64,000 bases of DNA, from IMG/VR virus record IMGVR_UViG_3300037010_001286, positions 18,149 to 82,148 of that record; one strand, 5' to 3'. Origin of the DNA: a virus. A model generated the notes under the pieces. It saw nothing but the letters and a program-made list of their open reading frames with translations, was not told the DNA's origin and did no database searches. A program made the translations under genes and the position numbers. This document shows positions 1-9,013 of the stretch, one piece after another. The stretch's first letter is position 1, and each line of letters begins with the position of its first letter.

Positions 1-21
1 GCTACTACTTTAAAGGATTTA

Positions 22-1338
22 ATGGGAACTTTTAGTTACTATAACCCTAAGACTGAGCAAACTAAGTCTAGTATTAAAGTTACTAAAGGTTCTATTTATG
101 TACCTAGAAATATTAATAAGCTTACTAAGATATTTGGTAATAACTTAGAGATAATTGATAAAACTTTAGTACCCAGTATATCAGCTCCTTTTAGTCTATC
201 TGATACCTTTGATTTAAAACCTGAACAACATGAAGCAATGATAAGTGTTTTGTCTAAATTATTAAAAGGTGATAATTCTGCTGTACTAAAAGCACCCCCT
301 GGGTTTGGTAAATCTTATACATTACCTTACGTTGTAAATTCTTTACAAACAAATACATTGATTATTGTAGATCGAACAAACCTAGCAGAGCAAATGATGA
401 GTGAATTTTCAGCTAATTGTAAAGACCTATCTATTACTGTACTTGGAGGTAAAAATAAAGTACCTACAAGTGTAACTATTGTTACCTTTCAGTTCCTTAT
501 TAGAAATAAGGATTTTATGAAAACTTATAGAGATTTCTTTGGTTTTATTGTAGTAGATGAATGTCACGTTATTGGTAGTGATGTTTTTACTACTGTAGTA
601 GGAAAATTTAATGCTAAATATCGTTTGGGTCTTTCCGCTACACCTACACGTTCAGACTTTATGACAGAACTTCTATTTGATGTAATGGGTACAAGTTTTG
701 TAAGTGGTAAAAGTGCTGATAACTTAAATGTTAATATGGTTATGGTAGATCACCCCGCAAAGTTTGCGTATGTATATGGTAACTATCGAAATGAATATGC
801 TAAGTTTTTAATATACAAAGGAATAGCTTTAGATGTTAAAAGTATCTGTAAAAATTTTAAGACCCTTAATAGATTTGGGTTAATTTATATAACAGAAACT
901 GATGCTCAACTATATTACGCATGGGTATTAAGAAAAGCTGGATTGAGGGTAGGAGTTATTAATAAAGATACCCCCAAAGAAGATAGACTACTATATATCA
1001 AAAAAATGGAAATAGAAGAGCTTGATATAATAATTTCAGGAGCTATTCTACAAAAAGGAATATCTATTAAAAGACTAGACTATATTATAAACCTATCTAA
1101 TTTAACTAAGGAGGCACATGAGCAATTGGTAGGAAGATTGCGTAGACATCATAAAACAAAAAAAGAACCACTATTTCTTGATTTTTTATTTGGAGGTCAT
1201 GCCCTATCTAAATCTTGGGATAGGGAGGAGTTAGCACGTAATCTAAAAAGAGAACATTCTGATAAGTTTACTAAGATAACAATTCAAAAACTTTTAATAG
1301 AAATTAAGAAACAATCTGATAAAGTAAAAAAAACATAA
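22..1338 (+). CDS. SF2 DNA helicase (UvsW/D10-like)
   Basis: ATP-dependent superfamily 2 helicase/translocase, probably acting on recombination and replication intermediates. Visible motifs: P-loop APPGFGKS (residues 91-98), DECH box (179-182), SATPT motif III (205-209) and motif VI QLVGRLRR (368-375), in the right order and spacing for the family. The 438-residue length is close to phage T5 D10-type helicases. ATG at 22 is preceded by AAAGGA, but the reading frame is open to the left edge of the window, so an earlier start cannot be excluded. It heads a tightly packed plus-strand replication operon. Helicase assignment is secure; the precise substrate is inference. Confidence 0.9.
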   Translation: MGTFSYYNPKTEQTKSSIKVTKGSIYVPRNINKLTKIFGNNLEIIDKTLVPSISAPFSLSDTFDLKPEQHEAMISVLSKLLKGDNSAVLKAPPGFGKSYTLPYVVNSLQTNTLIIVDRTNLAEQMMSEFSANCKDLSITVLGGKNKVPTSVTIVTFQFLIRNKDFMKTYRDFFGFIVVDECHVIGSDVFTTVVGKFNAKYRLGLSATPTRSDFMTELLFDVMGTSFVSGKSADNLNVNMVMVDHPAKFAYVYGNYRNEYAKFLIYKGIALDVKSICKNFKTLNRFGLIYITETDAQLYYAWVLRKAGLRVGVINKDTPKEDRLLYIKKMEIEELDIIISGAILQKGISIKRLDYIINLSNLTKEAHEQLVGRLRRHHKTKKEPLFLDFLFGGHALSKSWDREELARNLKREHSDKFTKITIQKLLIEIKKQSDKVKKT

Positions 1339-1348
1339 AAGGATACGC

Positions 1349-1903
1349 ATGGAACTTGAAATATCTAGCAATAGTAAACCACCTAAAACTGTGTACTATG
1401 ATGAGAAAAATAAGACTTATAGTATTTATATCTTTGATGATATTGGATACCCGTTTCAGTATATTAAAGTATTACAAGCATTAGACAAAGCATCAGCTGA
1501 TAGCACAATTAAAATCTTTATTGGCTCTAACGGAGGTCTATTAGATACTACAATTGCTTTAGTAGAACATATAAAAAATTGTAAAGGTACTACAATTGCA
1601 TACGTAAGTTTTGCAGCCAGTGCTGCTACTATATTAGCTCTTGCTTGTGATAAAGTTTATCTATATCAGAACTCATACTTTATGTGTCATAACTTCTCAA
1701 CAAGAGGTTCAGGAAAAGGCGCAGAATTAAAGGCTAGAGCTGCCTTTGATGATGCGTGGTCTAAGCTTGTCTTTGCTAGTTTGTACAAAGGATTTATGAC
1801 TGAAGCTGAGATTGATGAAATGCGTAATGATAAAGACTTTTGGATGCTTCAACCTGAAGTGGAAAATAGACTTCGAGCAATTGATAAACTTTTAGAACAA
1901 TGA
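1349..1903 (+). CDS. ClpP-like serine peptidase
   Basis: ClpP/crotonase-fold peptidase of 184 residues. The oxyanion-type segment FIGSNGG (57-63) matches the ClpP NSPGG region, the nucleophile Ser91 lies in FAASAAT, and His114 in MCHNF; the acidic third member is probably in the C-terminal DKDFWM/AIDKL region. RBS aaaGGAta precedes the ATG; its stop overlaps the next start (ATGA). In phages such enzymes usually process capsids, but here a separate S78 prohead protease exists and this gene sits between a helicase and the polymerase. A regulatory or host-directed proteolysis role is therefore possible. No Clp ATPase is seen in the window. Confidence 0.85.
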   Translation: MELEISSNSKPPKTVYYDEKNKTYSIYIFDDIGYPFQYIKVLQALDKASADSTIKIFIGSNGGLLDTTIALVEHIKNCKGTTIAYVSFAASAATILALACDKVYLYQNSYFMCHNFSTRGSGKGAELKARAAFDDAWSKLVFASLYKGFMTEAEIDEMRNDKDFWMLQPEVENRLRAIDKLLEQ

Positions 1904-2634
1904 ATGTAGCTTTAAAGTTCCTTGAATATTTAAATTCAAGGAGTCCTGAAGCTCCTAGCAAAAGTGTTGAAGAACTCTACAACTTATATAAATATTCTTC
2001 TGTGTTTATTCCCCCTAGTAGTATTACTGTAACCGAGGATACTGTAACCCCTGTTTATCGTTTTAAGGTAGATAAGTTTATAGATCTTGTAAAATATTTA
2101 GATACTATTACCATTCAACAGGAAGATATTGATAGAGTAAATGAGTTTCTTAAATCATGTTCTAAACTAGAAGTCAGGGCTTTTACAAAGATATTGACAA
2201 CACCTAAAAAGATATTTACTCGTTTCTTGCCACTACCTGAGGTTGACCCAGGGCAATGTGTTATTCAAGTAGTACCAAAAAATACTACTCGGTTAATTAT
2301 AAAAGTGTATAAAGGTGATATTAAAGTTTTAAAAGGTAATCCTAGTAAAGAACAACTACTATCCTTGCAAACTAACTTTATACATTATACTGGTATTTTA
2401 TACTTTTTTATTGACGAAGAGTTAATATATTGGTATGATTTTAAGAGTAACTTGCTTACAACAAAGAGAATGTTATATCTAAGTTCTCAAAGAGAGTCCA
2501 AGATTTTAAAAATCTTAACCCCTTATTTCTTTAATAGCTTTGTAGAGGCTTTGAGGTATTATTATACTTCTGAAATAATATTAAAGCCTCTTAAAGGTAC
2601 TTTTAAAGACATCTATATTTTTAAAGGAATGTAA
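1900..2634 (+). CDS. hypothetical protein, 244 aa
   Basis: Not recognised. It overlaps the ClpP-like gene by 4 bases (ATGA) and its stop overlaps the next start (TAATG), so it is translationally coupled inside the replication operon. The sequence is soluble-looking, rich in Lys, Thr and Tyr, without signal peptide, membrane segment or obvious metal motif. No function is proposed beyond a link to the neighbouring replication genes by position. Confidence 0.75.
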   Translation: MNVALKFLEYLNSRSPEAPSKSVEELYNLYKYSSVFIPPSSITVTEDTVTPVYRFKVDKFIDLVKYLDTITIQQEDIDRVNEFLKSCSKLEVRAFTKILTTPKKIFTRFLPLPEVDPGQCVIQVVPKNTTRLIIKVYKGDIKVLKGNPSKEQLLSLQTNFIHYTGILYFFIDEELIYWYDFKSNLLTTKRMLYLSSQRESKILKILTPYFFNSFVEALRYYYTSEIILKPLKGTFKDIYIFKGM

Positions 2635-2828
2635 TGAAAGTTTTAATAGAAAATATCTCTATAATGGGATTGAGACTTACTCATTTTGCCCAACTTATGC
2701 AATACTTAGAGGATAGAGATAGAGAGGGCTGGTACTATGGTAATAGAAAACAGTTTGAAAAAAGACATGAAGAACTACGTCAATGGCTTACTAATACTAT
2801 TGTTTTATTAGGTAATAACAATGGATAA
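2634..2828 (+). CDS. hypothetical protein, 64 aa
   Basis: Small unrecognised protein with two charged helices (EDRDREGWYYG and EKRHEELRQW). It is coupled to the upstream gene by TAATG and its last 8 bases overlap the next small gene. Its place in an unbroken chain of overlapping genes is the main argument that it is real. Confidence 0.65.
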   Translation: MKVLIENISIMGLRLTHFAQLMQYLEDRDREGWYYGNRKQFEKRHEELRQWLTNTIVLLGNNNG

Positions 2829-2997
2829 GTTAGAATATCAAAGGTTAGTTAAAGAAGTTCCACTGTCCAAAACTTGTTTGGATGTTGTAGTCATCCAGGA
2901 TAGATATATAAAACATCTTGAGGCTGTTAATGAAAATTATAGTAATACAATAATAAAATTACGTACTCAAGTTAAAAAACTAAAGGAAAACAAATGA
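2821..2997 (+). CDS. hypothetical protein, 58 aa
   Basis: Small gene beginning ATGGATAAGTTAGAA and ending in a TGA that overlaps the polymerase start (ATGA at 2994). It overlaps the previous gene by 8 bases. The C-terminal half is a Lys-rich amphipathic helix (IIKLRTQVKKLKENK), possibly coiled coil. Function unknown; without it there would be a 165-base hole in an otherwise gap-free operon, and both junctions show translational coupling. Confidence 0.65.
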   Translation: MDKLEYQRLVKEVPLSKTCLDVVVIQDRYIKHLEAVNENYSNTIIKLRTQVKKLKENK

Positions 2998-5567
2998 CAA
3001 TATTTACACTTACACCAAAAGCTGAACCAAAAGCTCTAATTATTCTTCCTGAGAAAGTTTGTAATATGGGAGCAGCTAATTTCCTCCTTACTAAACTTAT
3101 TCAACCTTTAGGACTTAGTGTCAATGACTTTGCATTTGCTGGTGCATATGTTCCTGAAAAAGGTAGATTAAAGAAAGATGACTTTATTTCAGAGTTCAAT
3201 GAAATTTTAAGTTACTGTGAGGTTCATAATATCAAAGTACTTGGTTGTGGTAACTCGGGTTATTATGAGTGGCTTACCGGAGATAAAAAGTTCCAATTAA
3301 ACATTGGTAGAATTGTTAAAGGTATTAACATTGCAGAAGATTTTTCAGTAGCACCTATATTAAATCCAGTTATCCTTAATATGTTTCCTGACCGTGCAAA
3401 AGAATTACATAGAGGAATATCAGCTATCAAAAATTTACTTAGTGGTACTTATACTGACCCAGTTGAAACTCTCGACTTAACCTTAAATGCTATATTAAAA
3501 GACCCTCAAGATATTTACATTCATCTTAAAGCGTGGATTGATGCCCCTGAATTATTTGTGGATATTGAGACAACTGGTCTCGCTTGGTATAATGATAAAA
3601 TATTGACTATAAGCTTTGGGTTAAATGAAAAAGAGGCATTTTGTGTAGCTGTACATGAAAAGTATCATGACACTGAAACTTATATGAAAATAGTCAAGAC
3701 CCTTAAAGCTTTCTTTACACAGTATAAAGGTAAACTTATTGGTCATAACTGGATAGGGTTTGACCAAGCGTTCATTGTACATGAAATTATGAGAGGTTTT
3801 GACTTTTCAATTGACCACGCCCCTATTATCAATATGTTTAATTTAGAGGACTCTATGCTACTCGCTTACGTTGAATATAATTCAACAGAAAGACCTTCTT
3901 TAGGTCTAAAAGAACTAGCATTTTCCTTTATGGGTGAATATGACGCTGATATAGATCAAAAGAACCTATATAATGCTGACCTATATAAGGTAGCAACTTA
4001 TAATAACTATGATGTTATTGCAACGTGTCGTATATGGAAACAATTAAAAGCAGAAGTAGCTGCTGAGAGTTTACCTCTTTATGATGTATATCAAGAGATA
4101 CGTGATATTGCTCATACACTTCTTAAAGTCAAGATGAATGGATTACGTGTTAACAAAGAGGGTGTTAAAGCAGCCATTGCTGAATTAGATGAAATGATTG
4201 TAGATAGTACCCTTAAGTTCCGAGACCATCCAGTTGTTCGTACGGCTGAAGAACTTCTTAATAAAGCAGCTTTTAAAAAGCATAATAGTACTTTGAAAAA
4301 TAAAAAGACTTGGGCAGATTATAAAGCAAATTATTATGAGCCTTTTAATCCTAGTTCCCCAAAGCAAAAGCAATTCCTGTTTTTTGAGGTATTAAATTTG
4401 CCTATTGTTAAAGTAAGTAAAACTTCTAAGCTCCCTAGTACAGATGCAGAGTCTTTTGAAGAATGGATGACTATGGATTTGCCAAAAGATACTCGTGAGG
4501 TATTAGAACTTATACAAGATATTCAAACTGCTGAGAAAGTAAATAACACCTACCTTCGTGCATTTTATGAGAGTAGTGTAGAAGTAAAACCTGGACACTG
4601 GAAAGTATTTACTAACTTTAATAGTACAGGAACAATTAGTGGTCGTTTAAGTAGTTCAGGGGGACTAAACTTCCAAAACTTACCTTCTAATAGTAAATAT
4701 GGTAAACTGATTAAAAAGCTTTTAATTTCAGATGATGGGTATATTATTCTTGCTTCAGACTTTGCTGCTCTTGAAGATAGGTTAATAGCTATTGAGGCTA
4801 ACGATAAAAATAAGCTACGTGTATTTACTGACGGGATTGACGGTCATAGCCTTAATGCCTACGCTTACTTTAAAGATAAGCTTGAAGAGAGAGGAATTAT
4901 TATTGATATTGATAGTGCAAAATCTATTAATAGAATTAAAACTGAAGCTCCTGATTTAAGACAATTGGGTAAATCAGTAACATTTGGTCTAAACTATGGA
5001 AGTAGTCCAAAGAAAATTGCTTCACAGTTAGGTGTTAGTATCCAAGAGGCTGAGAAAATTTATCAAGGATATTGGGAGTTATATGCCCCTACTAAAGCTT
5101 ATAATGACTTAGCTATTGAAGAGGCTAGAACAACAGGAGCAGTGGTATCTACATTTTCAGGGCTACGTGTTAAAATGGCTAGTATTAATGCTAGAGATGA
5201 GTACCTCAGAAGTAAAGAAGAAAGACGTGCAGCTAATTTTAAAATACAGTCGGGTAACTTTCTAACCCTTCGAGCATTGCACGGGTTTCAGAAGGCCATT
5301 GAAGATGCTGATATGTTGGGTAAAGTGTTTGTAACAAATACTGTACATGATAGTCTATATTTGCAATCTAAGGCGGATGAGGAGACTATTAAGTGGGTTA
5401 ATGATACTCTTATAGGTTTGATGTGTAGAGATTATAAAGAAAATCAAGCTATTAAGTTAGAGGCAGAACTTGATTTAGGTTTCTCTCAGAAAGATATGAT
5501 AACTATTAAAAATAACTGCCCTATTAAAGAAATTTCTATAGTTTTAGAAGAACTTCAAGGTCACTAA
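2994..5567 (+). CDS. family A DNA polymerase with 3'-5' exonuclease
   Basis: Replicative DNA polymerase of Pol I type, 857 aa. The DEDDy proofreading domain is intact: Exo I DIETTG (190-195), Exo II HNWIGFD (251-257) and Exo III YNNYD (336-340). In the polymerase domain, motif A is DFAALEDR (589-596), motif B runs from R656 through K660 and F664 to Y668-G669, and motif C is VHDS (784-787). Motif C departs from the usual VHDE. F664 sits at the ribose-selectivity position (F762 in Pol I). The first ~170 residues are not recognised. It starts within the stop of the preceding small gene. With the DnaB-like helicase and TOPRIM primase downstream it forms the core replisome. Confidence 0.95.
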   Translation: MTIFTLTPKAEPKALIILPEKVCNMGAANFLLTKLIQPLGLSVNDFAFAGAYVPEKGRLKKDDFISEFNEILSYCEVHNIKVLGCGNSGYYEWLTGDKKFQLNIGRIVKGINIAEDFSVAPILNPVILNMFPDRAKELHRGISAIKNLLSGTYTDPVETLDLTLNAILKDPQDIYIHLKAWIDAPELFVDIETTGLAWYNDKILTISFGLNEKEAFCVAVHEKYHDTETYMKIVKTLKAFFTQYKGKLIGHNWIGFDQAFIVHEIMRGFDFSIDHAPIINMFNLEDSMLLAYVEYNSTERPSLGLKELAFSFMGEYDADIDQKNLYNADLYKVATYNNYDVIATCRIWKQLKAEVAAESLPLYDVYQEIRDIAHTLLKVKMNGLRVNKEGVKAAIAELDEMIVDSTLKFRDHPVVRTAEELLNKAAFKKHNSTLKNKKTWADYKANYYEPFNPSSPKQKQFLFFEVLNLPIVKVSKTSKLPSTDAESFEEWMTMDLPKDTREVLELIQDIQTAEKVNNTYLRAFYESSVEVKPGHWKVFTNFNSTGTISGRLSSSGGLNFQNLPSNSKYGKLIKKLLISDDGYIILASDFAALEDRLIAIEANDKNKLRVFTDGIDGHSLNAYAYFKDKLEERGIIIDIDSAKSINRIKTEAPDLRQLGKSVTFGLNYGSSPKKIASQLGVSIQEAEKIYQGYWELYAPTKAYNDLAIEEARTTGAVVSTFSGLRVKMASINARDEYLRSKEERRAANFKIQSGNFLTLRALHGFQKAIEDADMLGKVFVTNTVHDSLYLQSKADEETIKWVNDTLIGLMCRDYKENQAIKLEAELDLGFSQKDMITIKNNCPIKEISIVLEELQGH

Positions 5568-5583
5568 AAATAAAGGAAAATAA

Positions 5584-5883
5584 ATGAACGCAGTCTTAGA
5601 AGATTTATTAAATAATGGATGTGAGTTAATAGTAACTAAGAGTAATGAGGGACAACATGCCTATATATTCAAAGGGTTTTATAAGTATGGAGAAGTTCAA
5701 CTAACCCCTATTTTAGAGGGAAAATACGAGGGTAAATTATTATGCACCACTAGATATGGTATTACAAAACATATAAGTTCTTTTGAGGAATTTAAGGAAT
5801 GGAACATACAAGTATGGGAAATTTATAAAGACAGCTTTAAAGGTTGGTCTGCAATTGAGTACCCATTTAATATAGGGGCTTGA
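5584..5883 (+). CDS. hypothetical protein, 99 aa
   Basis: Unrecognised soluble protein with many aromatic residues. RBS aaAGGAaaataa stands just before the ATG, 16 bases after the polymerase stop. One base separates its stop from the next start, so it is part of the same operon. No motif supports a function. Confidence 0.7.
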   Translation: MNAVLEDLLNNGCELIVTKSNEGQHAYIFKGFYKYGEVQLTPILEGKYEGKLLCTTRYGITKHISSFEEFKEWNIQVWEIYKDSFKGWSAIEYPFNIGA

Positions 5884-5884
5884 G

Positions 5885-6247
5885 ATGAAAGTAGCAGAAT
5901 GGAAAGCCAAACGAGCAGTATCTAATACAGTAAGTACAGAGTCTTTGAAGGAAGTTATTAATGATTATGAAAATAAACTCTGTACAATGCACTCACAAAT
6001 TCTTGTTCTTAACAGTGATAAAGAGAGATTAAAAGAGGAGATTAACAATCTTAAAAGTGAGATAAATCGTATTCAGGACACTGCTGATAAATATAGTAGG
6101 TGGTGGACTCAAGAACAAAATAAGGTTCGTAATGAAGTTAAAAGAACCGAAAAGTACAAAAGGTATTCTAAAAGAATAATTGAACTTATTAGAGCTAAGT
6201 GGTGGGTTCGTGGAAGGATGCTTAAATTTCTTTTGAAAGAATTTTAA
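5885..6247 (+). CDS. hypothetical coiled-coil protein, 120 aa
   Basis: Predicted mostly helical protein: residues ~20-75 show a heptad-like Leu/Ile pattern (KERLKEEINNLKSEINRI), followed by a Trp/Arg/Lys-rich basic tail. The basic tail may bind nucleic acid, but that is inference. It is the last gene before the 175-base intergenic inverted-repeat region. Confidence 0.7.
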   Translation: MKVAEWKAKRAVSNTVSTESLKEVINDYENKLCTMHSQILVLNSDKERLKEEINNLKSEINRIQDTADKYSRWWTQEQNKVRNEVKRTEKYKRYSKRIIELIRAKWWVRGRMLKFLLKEF

Positions 6248-6274
6248 CTAATCAATAAGTTTTATTTTTATCCT

Positions 6275-6341
6275 ATAACTACTCATATATGAGTAATTAA
6301 TCTATAAAAAACCGATTAATCATTCATATATGAGTAGTTAT
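6275..6341 (+). repeat. long inverted repeat, candidate replication origin/regulatory dyad
   Basis: Left arm 6276-6302 and right arm 6314-6340 are reverse complements over 27 bp with two mismatches, plus one further A-T pair outside; the 11-base spacer is A-rich. Each arm itself contains the palindrome CTCATATATGAG or its one-mismatch variant, so the region has nested symmetry. It lies in the only sizeable gap between polymerase and DnaB-like helicase genes. It could extrude as a cruciform, bind a dimeric protein at two sites, or fold in the mRNA leader. There is no U-run to make it a simple terminator. Confidence 0.7.
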
Positions 6342-6422
6342 TAATAAACATACAATAGTATTGATTAAGCTTCGTTTTAGGACTTAAAACATATCATTCT
6401 ATATATTATCACAGGAGCCTCC

Positions 6423-7646
6423 ATGAACTTTGAAAAGTTATCACTAATAACTATATTACAACGAAAAGACCCTACACTACTCCAAACATTAAGTGTACAC
6501 CACTTTAAAAAACCTGCTCATAAAACGCTTTTTAAAGCACTCATAAGCTATAACAAACAATTTAGTAAAATCCCTACTGTTGATATATTATCATCTGCCA
6601 TACAGACTCAAATGGACGCTGATAAAGCATCTATATACGTTTCTATGCTAGAGTCGTTCAAAGAATATGATGGAGAACTTCCATCCTCTGAAGAAATTAT
6701 AAAGAACCTTGATGATGCTTATCTTATTGCTAATGTGGATGCTCATATTGAGCAATTAGTTGAAGCCGCTAAATCAAAAGATATTGAAACAGTAAAAAGT
6801 TTACTCAGTAAATTGGACAATTCCGTATCAACTAGTTCCAAAAAGCCTGAAAATATCCTTGATGTAACTTATGAACCCTCTAAAATTCGTACAATAGACT
6901 CTTGTATGGAGTCTATGAGAGCGAATAATCTTAAAATGGGAGGATTAGTACTAATTGGAGGTACTTCGGGAGGCGGAAAAAGTATTTATACCTTGAAACA
7001 ATTAATGTACTCCTTCTCAGTTGATAGAGTTCCTACTTGTTTATTAAATATGGAATTAGGACTTGATGAAACTATTGCACGAATGTATTCCCAGGCAACA
7101 GGAAAAGATTTTTCTGAGGTATATGGAAATACAAATCCATCAGTTGTAGCTAGTGTAAACTCTTGGAAACAAAAATACTTCTCAGGTGATATTGAGTTTA
7201 GAATTAAATCTATCAGATATTCTATTAGTGAAATTGAACATACTATTAGAACTCAAGCAGCTCAAGGCATAGTGCTATTTGGTATTGATTATCTACAAAT
7301 TGCAGATTTAGATGTATCTACTGAAGAGTGGAAACAATTATCTAAGTTAGTAAGACTCCTACACCAACTTACTCAAGAATTACAGATAGTAATTATAAGT
7401 CCTGTTCAAATTAACTTCAGTGACACAAAAATAAAAGATAATGAGCTTCAAGTAACTATCCGAGGCTCAAGAGAGTTAGAATTTAGCTCATCCGTTTTCT
7501 TATTTATTTATCAAACCCAAGAAGAATATAAAGAGAATGTTTGTAGAATTTTTACTGTTAAGGCACGTAATGCTAAGAAACAAATTTATCTAACTCAGAC
7601 CCTTTTCTCACAGATGAATTTTATTGATACAGGGGTAGTATTATAA
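6423..7646 (+). CDS. DnaB-like replicative helicase
   Basis: RecA-fold hexameric helicase, 407 aa. Walker A GGTSGGGKS (179-187), the NMELG segment typical of DnaB, Walker B ending FGIDYLQIAD (287-294) and the IRGSRELEFS motif late in the chain are all visible. The N-terminal ~140 residues are helical and match a DnaB N-terminal interaction domain in position. A strong SD, CAGGAGCC, precedes the ATG. It follows the inverted repeat and is followed by its primase partner, consistent with helicase-primase at the phage fork. Confidence 0.92.
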   Translation: MNFEKLSLITILQRKDPTLLQTLSVHHFKKPAHKTLFKALISYNKQFSKIPTVDILSSAIQTQMDADKASIYVSMLESFKEYDGELPSSEEIIKNLDDAYLIANVDAHIEQLVEAAKSKDIETVKSLLSKLDNSVSTSSKKPENILDVTYEPSKIRTIDSCMESMRANNLKMGGLVLIGGTSGGGKSIYTLKQLMYSFSVDRVPTCLLNMELGLDETIARMYSQATGKDFSEVYGNTNPSVVASVNSWKQKYFSGDIEFRIKSIRYSISEIEHTIRTQAAQGIVLFGIDYLQIADLDVSTEEWKQLSKLVRLLHQLTQELQIVIISPVQINFSDTKIKDNELQVTIRGSRELEFSSSVFLFIYQTQEEYKENVCRIFTVKARNAKKQIYLTQTLFSQMNFIDTGVVL

Positions 7647-7700
7647 TAATCTACTCCAAAAAGTCTATTATAATAGCTATATTATTTTGTTGGAGAAAAA

Positions 7701-8597
7701 ATGCTACGTGAACTAATATTAAATAAATTAGAAGTAGAGGGACGGAAGTGGACTCCTAGCGGTAAAAACTTCATAATCACTCACTGCCTTAACCCTAATC
7801 ATCATGATAAAAAGCCATCATTTGCCATTAATCTTGAGTCAGGATTTGGTAAATGTTTTTCTTGCTCTTTCTCTGTCAATAAGAAATATTGGTTAGATGA
7901 TATGCAAAATGATGAGGATGTAATTGATGAACTTATGAGAGCTTCATTATATAATAAAATAGAGAAGTTATATGATACCAAGGACGTTAAAACTGCTCCA
8001 ACTCTTTATATGCCCAGTGTTAGCAGACCAGTTGAGCCAGGTTGGAGAGGACTTAATAAAGATACAATAGAAAAGTATCAATTATACATTTGTGAGTCAG
8101 GACACTTTCAAGATAGAGTTATATTCCCTATGTGGGATTACAAAGGTAACACTGTTGCTTTTAATTCAAGAGCACTTAACACTCCTTTAGAAGGTATGCA
8201 AAAATATAAATATTCTAAAGGTTTATTTGTAAATGAATTGATATATCCCCCTATTGATAAAGGTGTAAATTATGTAGTACTTGTTGAGGGAATTATGGAT
8301 GCTCTTCTTATGAAGCAAGATGGCATCAATGCAATTTTTAACTTTGGGATAAATATGACTTTCGGTAATAAGAAAATCTCCGAGTTACTTAAAAATGGTA
8401 TTGAAACTATTTATATTGGGTTAGATAATGATACTGCTGGTATTGAAGGAACTGTAAAGTACCTTACAAGTAGCCTTTCAGATTATTTTGAAATTAAACA
8501 CGCTAGAATGTTTAAAGGTCTTGTACCTTACTATATGAGTGGTTGCAAAGACTATGGTGAATTTAAAGAAAAGGAACTTAATGACTATAACAAATGA
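7701..8597 (+). CDS. DNA primase with zinc-binding and TOPRIM domains
   Basis: DnaG/T7-type primase, 298 aa, without a helicase domain. The N-terminal zinc motif uses C29, H34/H35, C52 and C55 (CHC2-like, followed by KKPSF as in DnaG). The TOPRIM fold shows VEGIMDAL (195-202) and the metal-binding GLDNDTAG (240-247). Short length suggests the C-terminal helicase-binding domain is reduced or absent. RBS is TTGGAG. It is downstream of the DnaB-like helicase and overlaps the next gene by 17 bases. Confidence 0.92.
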   Translation: MLRELILNKLEVEGRKWTPSGKNFIITHCLNPNHHDKKPSFAINLESGFGKCFSCSFSVNKKYWLDDMQNDEDVIDELMRASLYNKIEKLYDTKDVKTAPTLYMPSVSRPVEPGWRGLNKDTIEKYQLYICESGHFQDRVIFPMWDYKGNTVAFNSRALNTPLEGMQKYKYSKGLFVNELIYPPIDKGVNYVVLVEGIMDALLMKQDGINAIFNFGINMTFGNKKISELLKNGIETIYIGLDNDTAGIEGTVKYLTSSLSDYFEIKHARMFKGLVPYYMSGCKDYGEFKEKELNDYNK

Positions 8598-8958
8598 GTT
8601 AGCTGAGGCAGTATTAGATATTAAAGACTATAAGGTATATAGTGTATCTATTTATAATACAAATATACGAATTGAAAGATTTAGAATAGTCTCCGGAGTT
8701 ATAGATACCGAAGATTCCTCATATATAGATATTAACCTATATGAATTTATTTACTTATGTACAGTATGGGTAGATAAAAAAGGATATGGTATTCTATCCT
8801 CAACATGGGAGTGTTTTTTAATTGAGTTTACAAGAGGTTTAGTAGCGGAGTGGAGACACCAACCATATATGGAAATTCAAGCTGCCCAGTGGGTTTTAGA
8901 TAATAATAAAAGGAAGAACAATGGGCGTATATTTAGAAACTATGATTCACGAATATAA
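8581..8958 (+). CDS. hypothetical protein, ~125 aa
   Basis: Unrecognised. The frame opens further upstream inside the primase gene, but ATG at 8581 is the best start: it has AAAGGA at the correct distance and overlaps the primase end by only 17 bases. The protein is acidic with beta-like segments. No motif suggests a function. Confidence 0.6.
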   Translation: MTITNELAEAVLDIKDYKVYSVSIYNTNIRIERFRIVSGVIDTEDSSYIDINLYEFIYLCTVWVDKKGYGILSSTWECFLIEFTRGLVAEWRHQPYMEIQAAQWVLDNNKRKNNGRIFRNYDSRI

Positions 8959-9013
8959 TAGCATTATTTTAGATGATACTAAAAAGCTAGTATGTTTTGA
9001 TTCTAGGGTTTAG
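8921..9013 (+). CDS. possible 30-aa peptide
   Basis: Short frame starting ATGGGCGTATAT with AAAAGGAA six bases upstream, overlapping the end of the previous gene. It ends at 9013, overlapping by a few bases the convergent gene ending at 9010. Good SD and operon position are the only support; it may be non-functional. Confidence 0.35.
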   Translation: MGVYLETMIHEYNSIILDDTKKLVCFDSRV

